Both the position numbers and the translations under genes were made by a program. Under the pieces are notes generated by a model. That model saw only the letters and a list, made by a program, of their open reading frames with translations, was not told the origin of the DNA and did no database searches. A DNA stretch of 5,553 nucleotides from contig DAFR01000152.1 in NCBI GenBank assembly GCA_002497965.1, positions 474 through 6,026 on the forward strand, given 5' to 3'. Below, in pieces: positions 1-5,153 of this stretch. This stretch comes from Methanomicrobiaceae archaeon UBA436 (lineage in GTDB: Archaea > Halobacteriota > Methanomicrobia > Methanomicrobiales > Methanoculleaceae). The stretch's first letter is position 1; every line of letters starts with the position of its first letter.

Positions 1-1
1 G

Positions 2-175
2 ATCGACAATGTCACACCGAGGACGGTCAAGAAGAAGTTCAAGGAGAAGTCTTTTGCCGCCGGCTGCGAGCGCGAACGGATCCTGATGATCGAGTCGCTC
101 ATGGACCTTGGGACCTTCTACCACCTCGCGATCGAGGGGCTCAAGGAGGCGCGTGCTGATCTCGGGCTTGCATGA
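2..175 (+). CDS. Predicted HD-superfamily hydrolase, C-terminal 57 residues (5' end outside window)
   Basis: This open frame enters from the left edge and stops at TGA 173-175, so only the C-terminus is visible. The segment begins IDNVTPRTVKKKFKEKSFAA and continues through a Cys-Glu-Arg-Glu-Arg stretch to an amphipathic helix ending EARADLGLA. A basic T/S-VKKK(F/W)K-(E/D)K-xFA motif, then N/C-R-x-x-I and a final helix, is typical of the C-terminal tail of small predicted HD-domain phosphohydrolases (HDIG type, about 180-200 residues). The HD metal-binding motif itself would lie upstream and cannot be seen, so the assignment rests on the tail alone. The 36-base gap to thiN contains no obvious TATA box, so the two genes may be co-transcribed. 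The substrate is unknown. A different helical protein with a similar basic tail cannot be excluded. Confidence 0.6.
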   Translation: MDNVTPRTVKKKFKEKSFAAGCERERILMIESLMDLGTFYHLAIEGLKEARADLGLA

Positions 176-199
176 ACGCAATCAAGACAAGGTTCTATT

Positions 200-206
200 G
201 GTGATC
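200..206 (+). promoter_or_regulatory. Shine-Dalgarno site of thiN
   Basis: GGTGATC matches the 3' half of the archaeal Shine-Dalgarno consensus GGAGGTGATC and lies 5 bases before the ATG at 212. It supports that start. Because the match is to the part of the consensus nearest the start codon, the short spacing is acceptable. Confidence 0.6.
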
Positions 207-211
207 TCGAT

Positions 212-763
212 ATGACGCAGGAAGAACGCGAGAAGGTTATCAAGAGGTTGGGGGAGGCCGTAGGGCTGCTCGCCGAACGCATGGACGCGCGGCTTATCCC
301 CGAGGTTGGAATGAATATAGTCTATGCCCTGCCAGACGCGCAGAGCAGAGAGGATGTAGCAGGTGTTATGGGACGCATCGTCAGGCTTGGTGACCGGGTT
401 CACCCCGTCGGGGAGATCGCGTTCGGCGCAAGCGATCACATGGCAAGGGTTGTCCTCACGGCCATGCGCTTCGATCCGAAGATACGTAGCGCGGCAAACA
501 TCCGTTTCTCGGACGAGATTGTTTCCAAACTCAATGACCTCCTTTTTGAGGTCTGCTCTTTTGACCGGGGGAAGGAGCCACCTGGCGTCCAGACGATGGA
601 CTGGGGTGTAGCCTCCTGCTGCAGGGAAGGTGTACCTGATGTCATATATGACCGGGGGGCTGTCGGAAAAGAGCCGATGATCAGGCTACTCGGAGAAGAT
701 CCGGTCACGGTAGCACAAAATATTCTTAAACTGTCGAATCGCATAAAATATGCACAATTGTAA
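212..763 (+). CDS. thiN: Stand-alone ThiN-family thiamine-phosphate synthase
   Basis: The 183-residue protein is almost entirely one ThiN domain. ThiN joins the hydroxymethylpyrimidine and thiazole phosphate moieties into thiamine phosphate in the cytoplasm, and replaces the unrelated ThiE in many archaea. Visible family motifs are IPEVGMNIVYALP (29-41), GRIVRLGDRV (54-63), FGASDHMARV (71-80), DPKIRSAANIRFS (88-100) and a C-terminal VPDVIYDRG...KEPMIRLLG (141-161). ThiN is often fused to the kinase ThiD, or to a DNA-binding head in the ThiR repressors. Here the first 28 residues form one amphipathic helix with no helix-turn-helix, so an enzyme is more likely than a regulator. His76 and Arg79 in the FGASDH-x-AR motif fit catalytically competent ThiN, though I cannot map published residue numbers. 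ATG 212 is supported by the Shine-Dalgarno site at 200-206. The stop lies 12 bases before rps17e, suggesting co-transcription. Confidence 0.85.
   Translation: MTQEEREKVIKRLGEAVGLLAERMDARLIPEVGMNIVYALPDAQSREDVAGVMGRIVRLGDRVHPVGEIAFGASDHMARVVLTAMRFDPKIRSAANIRFSDEIVSKLNDLLFEVCSFDRGKEPPGVQTMDWGVASCCREGVPDVIYDRGAVGKEPMIRLLGEDPVTVAQNILKLSNRIKYAQL
741..753 (+). promoter_or_regulatory. Possible internal TATA box / palindrome before rps17e
   Basis: GCATA-AAA-TATGC is a perfect 5-base inverted repeat lying in the last codons of thiN. Its core ATAAAATA (743-750) is centred about 30 bases before the rps17e ATG, the spacing expected for an archaeal TATA box with a very short leader. It may let the ribosomal gene be transcribed independently of thiN. 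It is only a motif match in an AT-rich patch. Confidence 0.35.
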
Positions 764-764
764 A

Positions 765-772
765 GGGAGATC
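765..772 (+). promoter_or_regulatory. Shine-Dalgarno site of rps17e
   Basis: GGGAGATC resembles the archaeal Shine-Dalgarno consensus and begins one base after the thiN stop codon, with 3 bases between its last base and the ATG at 776. It fixes the start of the ribosomal protein gene. Confidence 0.55.
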
Positions 773-775
773 CAT

Positions 776-964
776 ATGGGTATAAAGCCGTCATATATCA
801 AGAACCTCGGCGACGAACTCCTTGTCAAGCACGACGGAAGGTTCAGCAAGGATTTTGAAGAGAATAAGCAGGCGGTAGCCGGGGTTACCGTGATCGAGAG
901 CAAAAGTGTCAGGAACCGGGTTGCCGGATACATCACACGAAAGATAAATAGGAGGAAGCGTTAA
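776..964 (+). CDS. rps17e: 30S ribosomal protein S17e
   Basis: The 62-residue basic protein matches the archaeal S17e family, a small-subunit ribosomal protein found in archaea and eukaryotes but not bacteria. Recognisable features are the N-terminal MGIKPSYIKNLGDELL, then GRFSKDFEENKQAV (21-34), the strand GVTVIESKSVRNRVAGYIT (36-54) and a very basic tail RKINRRKR. Archaeal S17e is normally about 60-70 residues, so this is full length. It sits 12 bases after thiN and 10 bases before dapA. Its last codons carry a possible promoter for dapA and a GGAGG (951-955) that is too far from dapA's ATG for normal use. Linking S17e to lysine-pathway genes probably gives shared basal transcription; this is an inference from spacing. 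Confidence 0.95.
   Translation: MGIKPSYIKNLGDELLVKHDGRFSKDFEENKQAVAGVTVIESKSVRNRVAGYITRKINRRKR
938..950 (+). promoter_or_regulatory. Candidate BRE/TATA promoter for dapA inside rps17e
   Basis: CGAAAG (938-943) followed by ATAAATA (944-950) is a good match to an archaeal BRE plus TATA pair. The TATA centre lies about 28 bases before the dapA ATG at 975, so transcription would begin at or within a few bases of the start codon. This fits a leaderless dapA mRNA and explains why dapA has no close Shine-Dalgarno site. The same bases encode the C-terminal Arg-Lys-Ile-Asn of S17e. Confidence 0.45.
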
Positions 965-974
965 AGCATACAAT

Positions 975-1853
975 ATGTTTGAGGGAGTCCTTCCGGCAAT
1001 CATAACCCCTTTTTTCCGTGACTCCAGTATGAGTCTCGATCTTGAGGGGCTTGAATCCAACATAGAGTCGCTCCTGCAACGTGGCGTCCACGGCATAGTG
1101 CCCTGTGGCTCAACCGGCGAGTCAGCAACACTCACGTTCGAGGAGCACGAGACGGTTATCGCAAAGACGGTCGAGGTTGTCGACGGCAGGGTGCCCGTGC
1201 TCGCGGGAACGGGATCTAACAGCACGGCAGAGGCCATGCGCCTGACCCGGTCAGCAAAGGATGCTGGCGCAGATGGCGCGCTTATCATCAGCCCTTACTA
1301 CAACAAGCCAAACCGTTCAGGGCTGATCAAGCATTTCACAAAACTCGCTGACCTTGATCTACCGATCGTCATATACAACGTTCCGGGCAGGACAGCGCAG
1401 AACCTTCAGCCAGACCTGGTGGCAGAACTTGCAGAGCATCCAAACATCGTCGGGATCAAAGAGGCAAGCGGCGATATAACCCAGGTCTCCCGTATCATCG
1501 AGGAGACGCAGGACGAGGATTTCAGTGTTCTCTCCGGAGACGATGCGATGACCCTTCCCATCCTGGCCATTGGAGGCACAGGCGTGATATCGGTCGCCGC
1601 GAACGTTGTGCCAGGGTTGATGGTGGAGATGTACGAATCGTTCAGCGCCGGTGACCTTGCTCAAGCACAGGACCTGCACTACATCCTCTCACCACTCATG
1701 CGCGCAATGTTCATCGACACAAACCCAATCCCGGTAAAGAAGGCGGTGGAACTCCTCGGCATGGCTGCAGGTCCGGTCAGGCTGCCGCTGGACGAACTGG
1801 ATGCGGCCAGGACAGAACTCCTGAAGGGGGTGCTTGCAAACTATGGCCATTAA
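975..1853 (+). CDS. dapA: 4-hydroxy-tetrahydrodipicolinate synthase
   Basis: DapA condenses pyruvate with aspartate semialdehyde, the first committed step of the diaminopimelate route to lysine, as a cytoplasmic (beta/alpha)8 barrel that is usually tetrameric. The 292 residues equal the normal family length. All key residues are visible: Thr47 in GSTGE (45-49), Tyr108 in SPYYNKP, Tyr134 and Arg139 in YNVPGRT, and the Schiff-base Lys162 in GIKEASGD. They correspond to Thr44, Tyr107, Tyr133, Arg138 and Lys161 of the E. coli enzyme. The start MFEGVLPAIITPF is the canonical N-terminus, and no alternative in-frame start lies nearby. The only Shine-Dalgarno-like GGAGG (951-955) is 19 bases upstream, too far, so a leaderless transcript from the TATA box at 944-950 is likely. 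The last 11 bases overlap dapB, implying translational coupling. Confidence 0.97.
   Translation: MFEGVLPAIITPFFRDSSMSLDLEGLESNIESLLQRGVHGIVPCGSTGESATLTFEEHETVIAKTVEVVDGRVPVLAGTGSNSTAEAMRLTRSAKDAGADGALIISPYYNKPNRSGLIKHFTKLADLDLPIVIYNVPGRTAQNLQPDLVAELAEHPNIVGIKEASGDITQVSRIIEETQDEDFSVLSGDDAMTLPILAIGGTGVISVAANVVPGLMVEMYESFSAGDLAQAQDLHYILSPLMRAMFIDTNPIPVKKAVELLGMAAGPVRLPLDELDAARTELLKGVLANYGH
1826..1832 (+). promoter_or_regulatory. Shine-Dalgarno site of dapB
   Basis: GGGGGTG, a one-mismatch form of GGAGGTG, lies within the end of dapA, 10 bases before ATG 1843. It decides between that ATG and an in-frame TTG at 1834, which would be only one base away from this site and so could not use it. Confidence 0.5.
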
Positions 1854-2604
1854 GGCGGTTATATCCGGCGCCCTCGGGCGCATGGGCGGCACGGTCGGCC
1901 GTATAGTCAGCGAGGCCCATGACCTCGAGCTGGTCGGCGGGATAGACGTCAAGAAGGGGAGCCTTTTCGGGACGGAGGTGGTCCCGGCAACAGAGATTGA
2001 TGCATTCCTCAGGGAGAAGAAACCCGATGTTCTCATTGACTTCTCCGTTGCGGCCGCTGCGGTTGAGAACATCAAAGCAGCAGCAAGAAATAATGTGGCA
2101 CTGGTAGTTGGGACAACCGGGTTTTCGCCAGCACAGCGAAAGGAGATCGAGAGCGCTGTTGAGGGGAAGGTGCCGGCGGTGATATCGAGCAACTTCTCCG
2201 TCGGCGTCAATATCTTCTGGAAACTTGTGCGTGAAGCCGCCCGCCAGCTGGGCGACTACGATATTGAGGTCACGGAAGCGCATCACCGCTACAAGAAAGA
2301 CGCGCCGAGTGGTACGGCAAAGACCATCCTCGATATCCTGGACCAGGAACTTGGGGAACGCGAGAAGGTCTACGGTCGCGTCGGTGCAACCGAACGGAAA
2401 GACGAGATCGGCGTTCATGTAATCCGCGGCGGGGATATCGTCGGCGACCATTCCGTTCTCTTTGCGGGAAACTTTGAGTGTATCGAGATCTCGCACCGGG
2501 CCTACGATCGTGCTGTCTTCGCACAGGGAGCTATCCGCGCCACACGCTGGGTTGTCGGAAGGGAACCGCGCATATACACTATGCAGGATGTCCTGGGGCT
2601 GTGA
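1843..2604 (+). CDS. dapB: 4-hydroxy-tetrahydrodipicolinate reductase
   Basis: DapB reduces the DapA product to tetrahydrodipicolinate with NAD(P)H, the second step of the lysine/diaminopimelate branch, in the cytoplasm. The 253-residue protein has the N-terminal nucleotide-binding loop GALGRMG (9-15), the DFS motif (66-68), VGTTGFS (89-95) and the substrate-binding catalytic segment EAHHRYKKDAPSGTA (145-159). His147 and Lys151 match the catalytic His159 and Lys163 of E. coli DapB. Tyr150 replaces the second His of the more common HHRHK pattern, a conservative change outside the catalytic pair. The C-terminal SHRAYDRAVFAQGAIRA is also typical of the family. The chosen ATG gives MAIKAVISGALGR, the expected start, and overlaps the dapA stop by 11 bases, so the two enzymes of consecutive steps are translationally coupled. 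Length is slightly short of bacterial DapB (about 270), as expected for archaeal forms. Confidence 0.97.
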   Translation: MAIKAVISGALGRMGGTVGRIVSEAHDLELVGGIDVKKGSLFGTEVVPATEIDAFLREKKPDVLIDFSVAAAAVENIKAAARNNVALVVGTTGFSPAQRKEIESAVEGKVPAVISSNFSVGVNIFWKLVREAARQLGDYDIEVTEAHHRYKKDAPSGTAKTILDILDQELGEREKVYGRVGATERKDEIGVHVIRGGDIVGDHSVLFAGNFECIEISHRAYDRAVFAQGAIRATRWVVGREPRIYTMQDVLGL

Positions 2605-2617
2605 CGGGTGAGTGAAG

Positions 2618-2625
2618 TTTATTTT
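2618..2625 (+). promoter_or_regulatory. Candidate TATA box for the ferredoxin gene
   Basis: TTTATTTT, preceded by the purine-rich GTGAAG, resembles a BRE/TATA element. Transcription would start near 2648, leaving a leader of about 20 bases that contains the GGAGG site. A second AT-rich stretch at 2636-2645 is an alternative, but its predicted start would exclude the Shine-Dalgarno site. Confidence 0.35.
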
Positions 2626-2654
2626 GGGTGGCATCGTAAAAAATAAGTACACTT

Positions 2655-2659
2655 GGAGG
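2655..2659 (+). promoter_or_regulatory. Shine-Dalgarno site deciding the ferredoxin TTG start
   Basis: GGAGG lies 8 bases before TTG 2668. An upstream in-frame TTG at 2653 overlaps this site and cannot be served by it, so TTG 2668 is the better start. Confidence 0.65.
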
Positions 2660-2667
2660 AACTGAGT

Positions 2668-2841
2668 TTGCCAGCAGTAGTTGATACCGAGAAATGCACC
2701 GCCTGTGAGACCTGTGTGGATGTCTGCCCTTCTGCTGCCATAACCATGGTAGACGGGAAGGCAAAAGTCGATCCTGATCTCTGCGTTGAGTGTGAGACCT
2801 GCATCGACGAGTGCCCGTCTGAAGCTATATCCATGGAATAA
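2668..2841 (+). CDS. Small 2[4Fe-4S] ferredoxin
   Basis: The 57-residue acidic protein is a bacterial-type (clostridial-like) ferredoxin, a soluble low-potential electron carrier. Two complete cluster-binding motifs are visible: CTACETCVDVCP and CVECETCIDECP, each with the C-x2-C-x2-C-x3-C-P spacing needed for [4Fe-4S] clusters. The two halves repeat the same pattern (cysteine motif followed by S-x-A-I), reflecting the ancient internal duplication of the fold. It starts with TTG, supported by GGAGG 8 bases upstream. It sits 63 bases after dapB and 46 before asd, with its own possible TATA box, so it may be transcribed separately from both. Its partner is unknown. Methanogens use such ferredoxins with hydrogenases, heterodisulfide reductase and formylmethanofuran dehydrogenase, but nothing here ties it to one of them or to lysine synthesis. 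Confidence 0.93.
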   Translation: MPAVVDTEKCTACETCVDVCPSAAITMVDGKAKVDPDLCVECETCIDECPSEAISME

Positions 2842-2852
2842 AAAACCAACTC

Positions 2853-2860
2853 TTTTAATA
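2853..2860 (+). promoter_or_regulatory. Candidate TATA box for asd
   Basis: TTTTAATA lies in the 46-base gap between the ferredoxin gene and asd, centred about 31 bases before the asd ATG. A start near 2883 would give a leader of only about 5 bases. No GGAGG-like site lies before the ATG, which supports a nearly leaderless asd transcript. Confidence 0.5.
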
Positions 2861-2887
2861 CCACCAGCACCAGAGATACTCCTATCC

Positions 2888-3904
2888 ATGATTAATGTAG
2901 GAGTGCTTGGTGCCACAGGGGCAGTAGGACAGCGTTTTGTTCAGTTGCTGGCGGATCATCCTTGGTTTAACCTTCAAACCCTCACAGCATCTGAACGAAG
3001 TGCAGGAAAACCTTATGGCAGGGTGGTCAACTGGCGGCTTGATGCGCCGTACCCGGACAACGTCAGCGATATCGTCGTCACTCCAACAACCGTCGAGAGC
3101 CTGAAAGACTGTGACCTTGTCTTTTCGGCGCTACCCCCGGAGGTGGCAACATCACTCGAGACCGAGATCGCCGACGCCGGCATCGCTGTCTGCAGCAACG
3201 CCCGGTCACATCGGATGGATTCTGATGTACCCCTTGTGATCCCGGAGGTTAACCCGGATCACCTGGGACTGATTGACGTTCAGCGTGATCGGGGGCGTGA
3301 TGGGTTTATCGTGACCAACCCTAACTGTTCGACGATTGTCTTTGTGCTGGCTCTTGCACCCCTGAGAGCGTTTGAGTTCCATGATGCGCATGTGGCAACC
3401 ATGCAGGCGATCTCAGGTGCCGGGTTTGCCGGTATCCCCGCCATGGAGATTTATGACAACGTTGTCCCATACATCGGCTCCGAAGAGGAGAAGATGGAGA
3501 CCGAGACGTTGAAGATCATGGGTAAGTTCGACGGCGCCGAGGTGAAGCCGGCTCCCTTCAGGGTGAGTGCCAGCTGCCACAGGGTTCCTGTAATCGACGG
3601 GCATACCATGGCCGTATGGGTCGACGTTAAGGAACCGGTGGCTGAGGTAAAGAAAGCCTATGCAACATTCAAGCCGCCCTTCAGCAACCTGCCGCTGCAG
3701 CCAGCAAAGACTATCGAACTTTTCGACCAGCCGGACCGTCCACAGCCGCGGCTTGACCGTAACCGCGGGCGCGGCATGACGGTCTCCATCGGCAGGGTTC
3801 GCGAAGGGCTGCGTTTTGTGGCGCTCGGCCACAACACCATACGTGGAGCTGCAGGTGCCTCAGTCCTCAACGCAGAACTGATATCTTCAAGGAATTACCT
3901 CTAA
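2888..3904 (+). CDS. asd: Aspartate-semialdehyde dehydrogenase, archaeal/fungal type
   Basis: The enzyme reduces aspartyl phosphate to aspartate semialdehyde with NADPH in the cytoplasm. The product is a substrate of DapA and also feeds threonine and methionine synthesis. The 338 residues start with the nucleotide-binding loop [16 protein letters not shown]. The catalytic Cys147 lies in TNPNCST (143-149), followed by QAISGAG (173-179), a substrate-binding region. RVPVIDGHT (232-240) supplies the general-base His239 by analogy with archaeal and Candida enzymes, which have a DGHT motif where bacterial enzymes have a SGH motif. ATG 2888 is chosen because the nucleotide-binding strand begins at once. 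The frame stays open upstream to 2786, but there it overlaps the ferredoxin gene and encodes nothing family-like. A TATA-like box 31 bases upstream and the absence of a Shine-Dalgarno site suggest a nearly leaderless mRNA. The alba Shine-Dalgarno site abuts the asd stop codon. Confidence 0.96.
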   Translation: MINVGVLGATGAVGQRFVQLLADHPWFNLQTLTASERSAGKPYGRVVNWRLDAPYPDNVSDIVVTPTTVESLKDCDLVFSALPPEVATSLETEIADAGIAVCSNARSHRMDSDVPLVIPEVNPDHLGLIDVQRDRGRDGFIVTNPNCSTIVFVLALAPLRAFEFHDAHVATMQAISGAGFAGIPAMEIYDNVVPYIGSEEEKMETETLKIMGKFDGAEVKPAPFRVSASCHRVPVIDGHTMAVWVDVKEPVAEVKKAYATFKPPFSNLPLQPAKTIELFDQPDRPQPRLDRNRGRGMTVSIGRVREGLRFVALGHNTIRGAAGASVLNAELISSRNYL

Positions 3905-3909
3905 GGAGG
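3905..3909 (+). promoter_or_regulatory. Shine-Dalgarno site of alba
   Basis: GGAGG immediately follows the TAA stop of asd and precedes ATG 3918 by 8 bases. It is the strongest ribosome-binding site in the window, as suits an abundant chromatin protein, and its position suggests that alba is read from the asd transcript. Confidence 0.8.
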
Positions 3910-3917
3910 CTTACTCA

Positions 3918-4193
3918 ATGATAAAAGACAACACAGTATTCGTTGGTAACAAACCGGTCATGAACTACGTGCTTGCTGTGGTCACTCAGTTCAACAATGG
4001 AGCGGAAGAAGTCGCGATCAAGGCACGCGGAAAGGCTATATCACGTGCGGTCGATACGGCGGAGATCGCACTCAACCGGTTCCTTGCAAACGTGGTCAAG
4101 AAAGAGATCCTCACATCGACCGAGATGATCGACACCGATACCGGCAAGACAAACGTATCCAGCATCGAGATAATCCTCGCTCACCAGAAGTGA
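3918..4193 (+). CDS. albA: Alba-family DNA/RNA-binding chromatin protein
   Basis: The 91-residue protein is Alba (Sac10b family), an abundant dimeric archaeal nucleic-acid-binding protein that coats DNA and also binds RNA. Recognisable are [20 protein letters not shown] (7-26), [20 protein letters not shown] (34-53) with the basic helix that lines nucleic acid, and the C-terminal strands ending [10 protein letters not shown]. Length is normal (about 90-100). In Sulfolobus Alba the corresponding loop is GKKPVMNYV, with Lys16 the acetylation-regulated residue and Lys17 beside it. Here the first Lys is Asn11 while Lys12 is kept, so this copy cannot be controlled by acetylation at that site. The gene lies 13 bases after asd and has a strong Shine-Dalgarno site, with no separate TATA box, so co-transcription with asd is likely. 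A T6 run 14 bases downstream may end the transcript. Confidence 0.96.
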   Translation: MIKDNTVFVGNKPVMNYVLAVVTQFNNGAEEVAIKARGKAISRAVDTAEIALNRFLANVVKKEILTSTEMIDTDTGKTNVSSIEIILAHQK

Positions 4194-4206
4194 GACCCAG
4201 AAACCA

Positions 4207-4212
4207 TTTTTT
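4207..4212 (+). terminator. Candidate oligo-T terminator after alba
   Basis: TTTTTT begins 14 bases after the alba stop codon. Archaeal RNA polymerase commonly terminates at oligo-T tracts in the non-template strand without needing a preceding hairpin, so this run may end the asd-alba transcript. Confidence 0.55.
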
Positions 4213-4237
4213 GCACGCCAGCGGTGTCTGGCATGCA
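4212..4237 (+). repeat. Inverted repeat (hairpin) after alba
   Basis: TGCACGCCAG (4212-4221) and CTGGCATGCA (4228-4237) form a 10-position stem with one C/A mismatch and a 6-base loop. It starts at the last T of the T6 run, so it follows rather than precedes the terminator. It may protect a 3' end or belong to a separate structured element. Confidence 0.55.
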
Positions 4238-4356
4238 GACTGAGGGTAGATGCCGTCGGGAGCAGGTAACATACCTGATTGCTGCGGTTGGACACGCATG
4301 CCCATCTGCCAATGACTCACCGTGAATCCATTGAAGCAATTCTTGCCTGCGGTAGC

Positions 4357-4403
4357 GGTTGAGAGAAGCATCTCCCTGATCTCAACCCCTTCAGGGCGGG
4401 ATC
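4357..4403 (+). repeat. Two mutually exclusive hairpins
   Basis: GGTTGAGA (4357-4364) and TCTCAACC (4380-4387) are perfect 8-base inverted repeats with a 15-base loop. The second arm also takes part in a competing hairpin in which GATCTC (4378-4383) pairs with GGGATC (4398-4403) and CCC (4387-4389) with GGG (4394-4396) around a TTCA loop. A pyrimidine tract CTTCTTTT follows at 4418-4425. The arrangement resembles a switch or the structured RNA at the end of an IS200/IS605 element; neither is proven. Confidence 0.5.
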
Positions 4404-4594
4404 GAGGGTCAAACCGACTTCTTTTCAGTGGCAGTTGACATTGAATCCCTCCTGACCCTGGAACCATATGGAAGGCAAAACCATCAATGCCTGGAGAGCG
4501 ACTTGCCGGGGAGAATACGGATATCTCTGCCATAGCTCATGCAGAGCGTCGATCGAAGCCACGAGCATCACGGTAAGGCGTTCAACCATAAAGG

Positions 4595-4601
4595 ATTTAA
4601 G
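4595..4601 (+). promoter_or_regulatory. Candidate TATA box for the secreted-protein gene
   Basis: ATTTAAG, preceded by the purine-rich AAAGG (4590-4594), is centred about 29 bases before ATG 4627. No Shine-Dalgarno site lies between it and the ATG, so a leaderless mRNA is likely. A stronger-looking TATAAA at 4611-4616 is too close to the ATG, unless translation starts at the internal Met11. Confidence 0.4.
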
Positions 4602-4626
4602 AAACAACCTTATAAACAACTATACA

Positions 4627-5070
4627 ATGAAGCAGGTGGCCGTAGGCGTAGTCTTGATGCTGGTGCTTGCCCTCATCACCCCTTCGATGGCAGCGGACGA
4701 GGGGCGCTACAGTTACATAACGGTTCAAGACGTCACGATTCGGCTAGAGAAGGCAGATGCCGTTGTTTCCATGAACTACACAGTAGACGACAGTGTCGGC
4801 TTTCTCGTCCTCCTCCTTGGAAAATCAGACCTGGAACAGAAAGTCCTTAACATACTGAACTTTAACAATGTGAGCGTTCAGTATCTAGGTCTTGATCATG
4901 CAGAGGTCCGCGTGGATGGTGTGGCTAACGATTACGGAGATGGAACATACTGGTTCCCCGAGCACAGGTTTGGTGTGGCCGTGCCCTCCCTCACCATCAT
5001 CACACCGCAGAGCGCCAGGCATTACGAGAACACCAGCGAGATCCCTGGTGGATTTGGCTATTTTGCGTGA
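4627..5070 (+). CDS. Secreted protein of unknown function
   Basis: I do not recognise the family. The 147-residue product starts with a clear signal peptide: Lys2, a hydrophobic core VAVGVVLMLVLALI (4-17), and a likely cleavage after Ser-Met-Ala (20-22) or the next Ala. There is no lipobox and no cysteine. The mature part, about 125 residues, alternates short hydrophobic strands (YITVQDVTIRL, AVVSMNYTV, VSVQYLGL, AEVRVDGV) with one hydrophobic stretch GFLVLLLGKSDLEQKVLNIL (58-77), suggesting a mainly beta fold with one helix. Three N-glycosylation sequons occur: Asn50-Tyr-Thr, Asn81-Val-Ser and Asn135-Thr-Ser, consistent with export. There is no second membrane anchor, so it is probably extracytoplasmic or bound to the cell surface. 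ATG 4627 is preferred because it begins the signal peptide; the frame is open upstream to 4468, but that part is not protein-like. Flanking non-coding stretches suggest a single-gene transcription unit. Confidence 0.75.
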   Translation: MKQVAVGVVLMLVLALITPSMAADEGRYSYITVQDVTIRLEKADAVVSMNYTVDDSVGFLVLLLGKSDLEQKVLNILNFNNVSVQYLGLDHAEVRVDGVANDYGDGTYWFPEHRFGVAVPSLTIITPQSARHYENTSEIPGGFGYFA

Positions 5071-5153
5071 GACCTGGACGATAAACTCAACTCTTCACCT
5101 TCCCGTGGTAGTCACTGTATCGATGGGAAATCGCCCCCCCCCGCGAAGGGGCT

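Larger units (their letters stand above)
4194..4626. other. 433-base intergenic stretch with hairpins, no credible gene
   Basis: No frame on either strand shows a recognisable protein. The stretch contains a T6 run, a hairpin at 4212-4237, a small perfect stem CAGGT/ACCTG (4263-4267 with 4273-4277) and overlapping hairpins at 4357-4403. A TATA-like element near 4595-4601 serves the next gene. Part of it may be a decayed mobile-element end or an uncharacterised structured RNA. The bases from about 4430 to 4590 show nothing I can interpret. Confidence 0.6.

Noticed and set aside
2786..2887. Upstream extension of asd by 34 codons
   Set aside because: It would overlap the end of the ferredoxin gene and precede the nucleotide-binding strand with unrelated sequence. 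ATG 2888 gives the canonical N-terminus.
2828..2890. Direct repeat TATCCATG at 2828-2835 and 2883-2890
   Set aside because: Eight bases only, one copy inside the ferredoxin codons and the other at the asd start. It is explained by chance and has no element boundaries around it.
1777..2916. Long minus-strand open frame opposite dapB and the ferredoxin gene (379 codons)
   Set aside because: It lies antisense to two genes with complete catalytic or cluster-binding motifs, has no start signal and no family-like sequence. It is a by-product of codon bias on the coding strand.
4111..4533. Minus-strand open frame over the end of alba and the following intergenic stretch (140 codons)
   Set aside because: It overlaps the well-supported alba gene and shows no domain I recognise. 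It may simply be antisense to a mobile-element remnant.
4468..4626. Upstream extension of the secreted-protein frame by 53 codons
   Set aside because: The added residues are not protein-like and would bury the signal peptide internally. ATG 4627 has a TATA box at the right distance.
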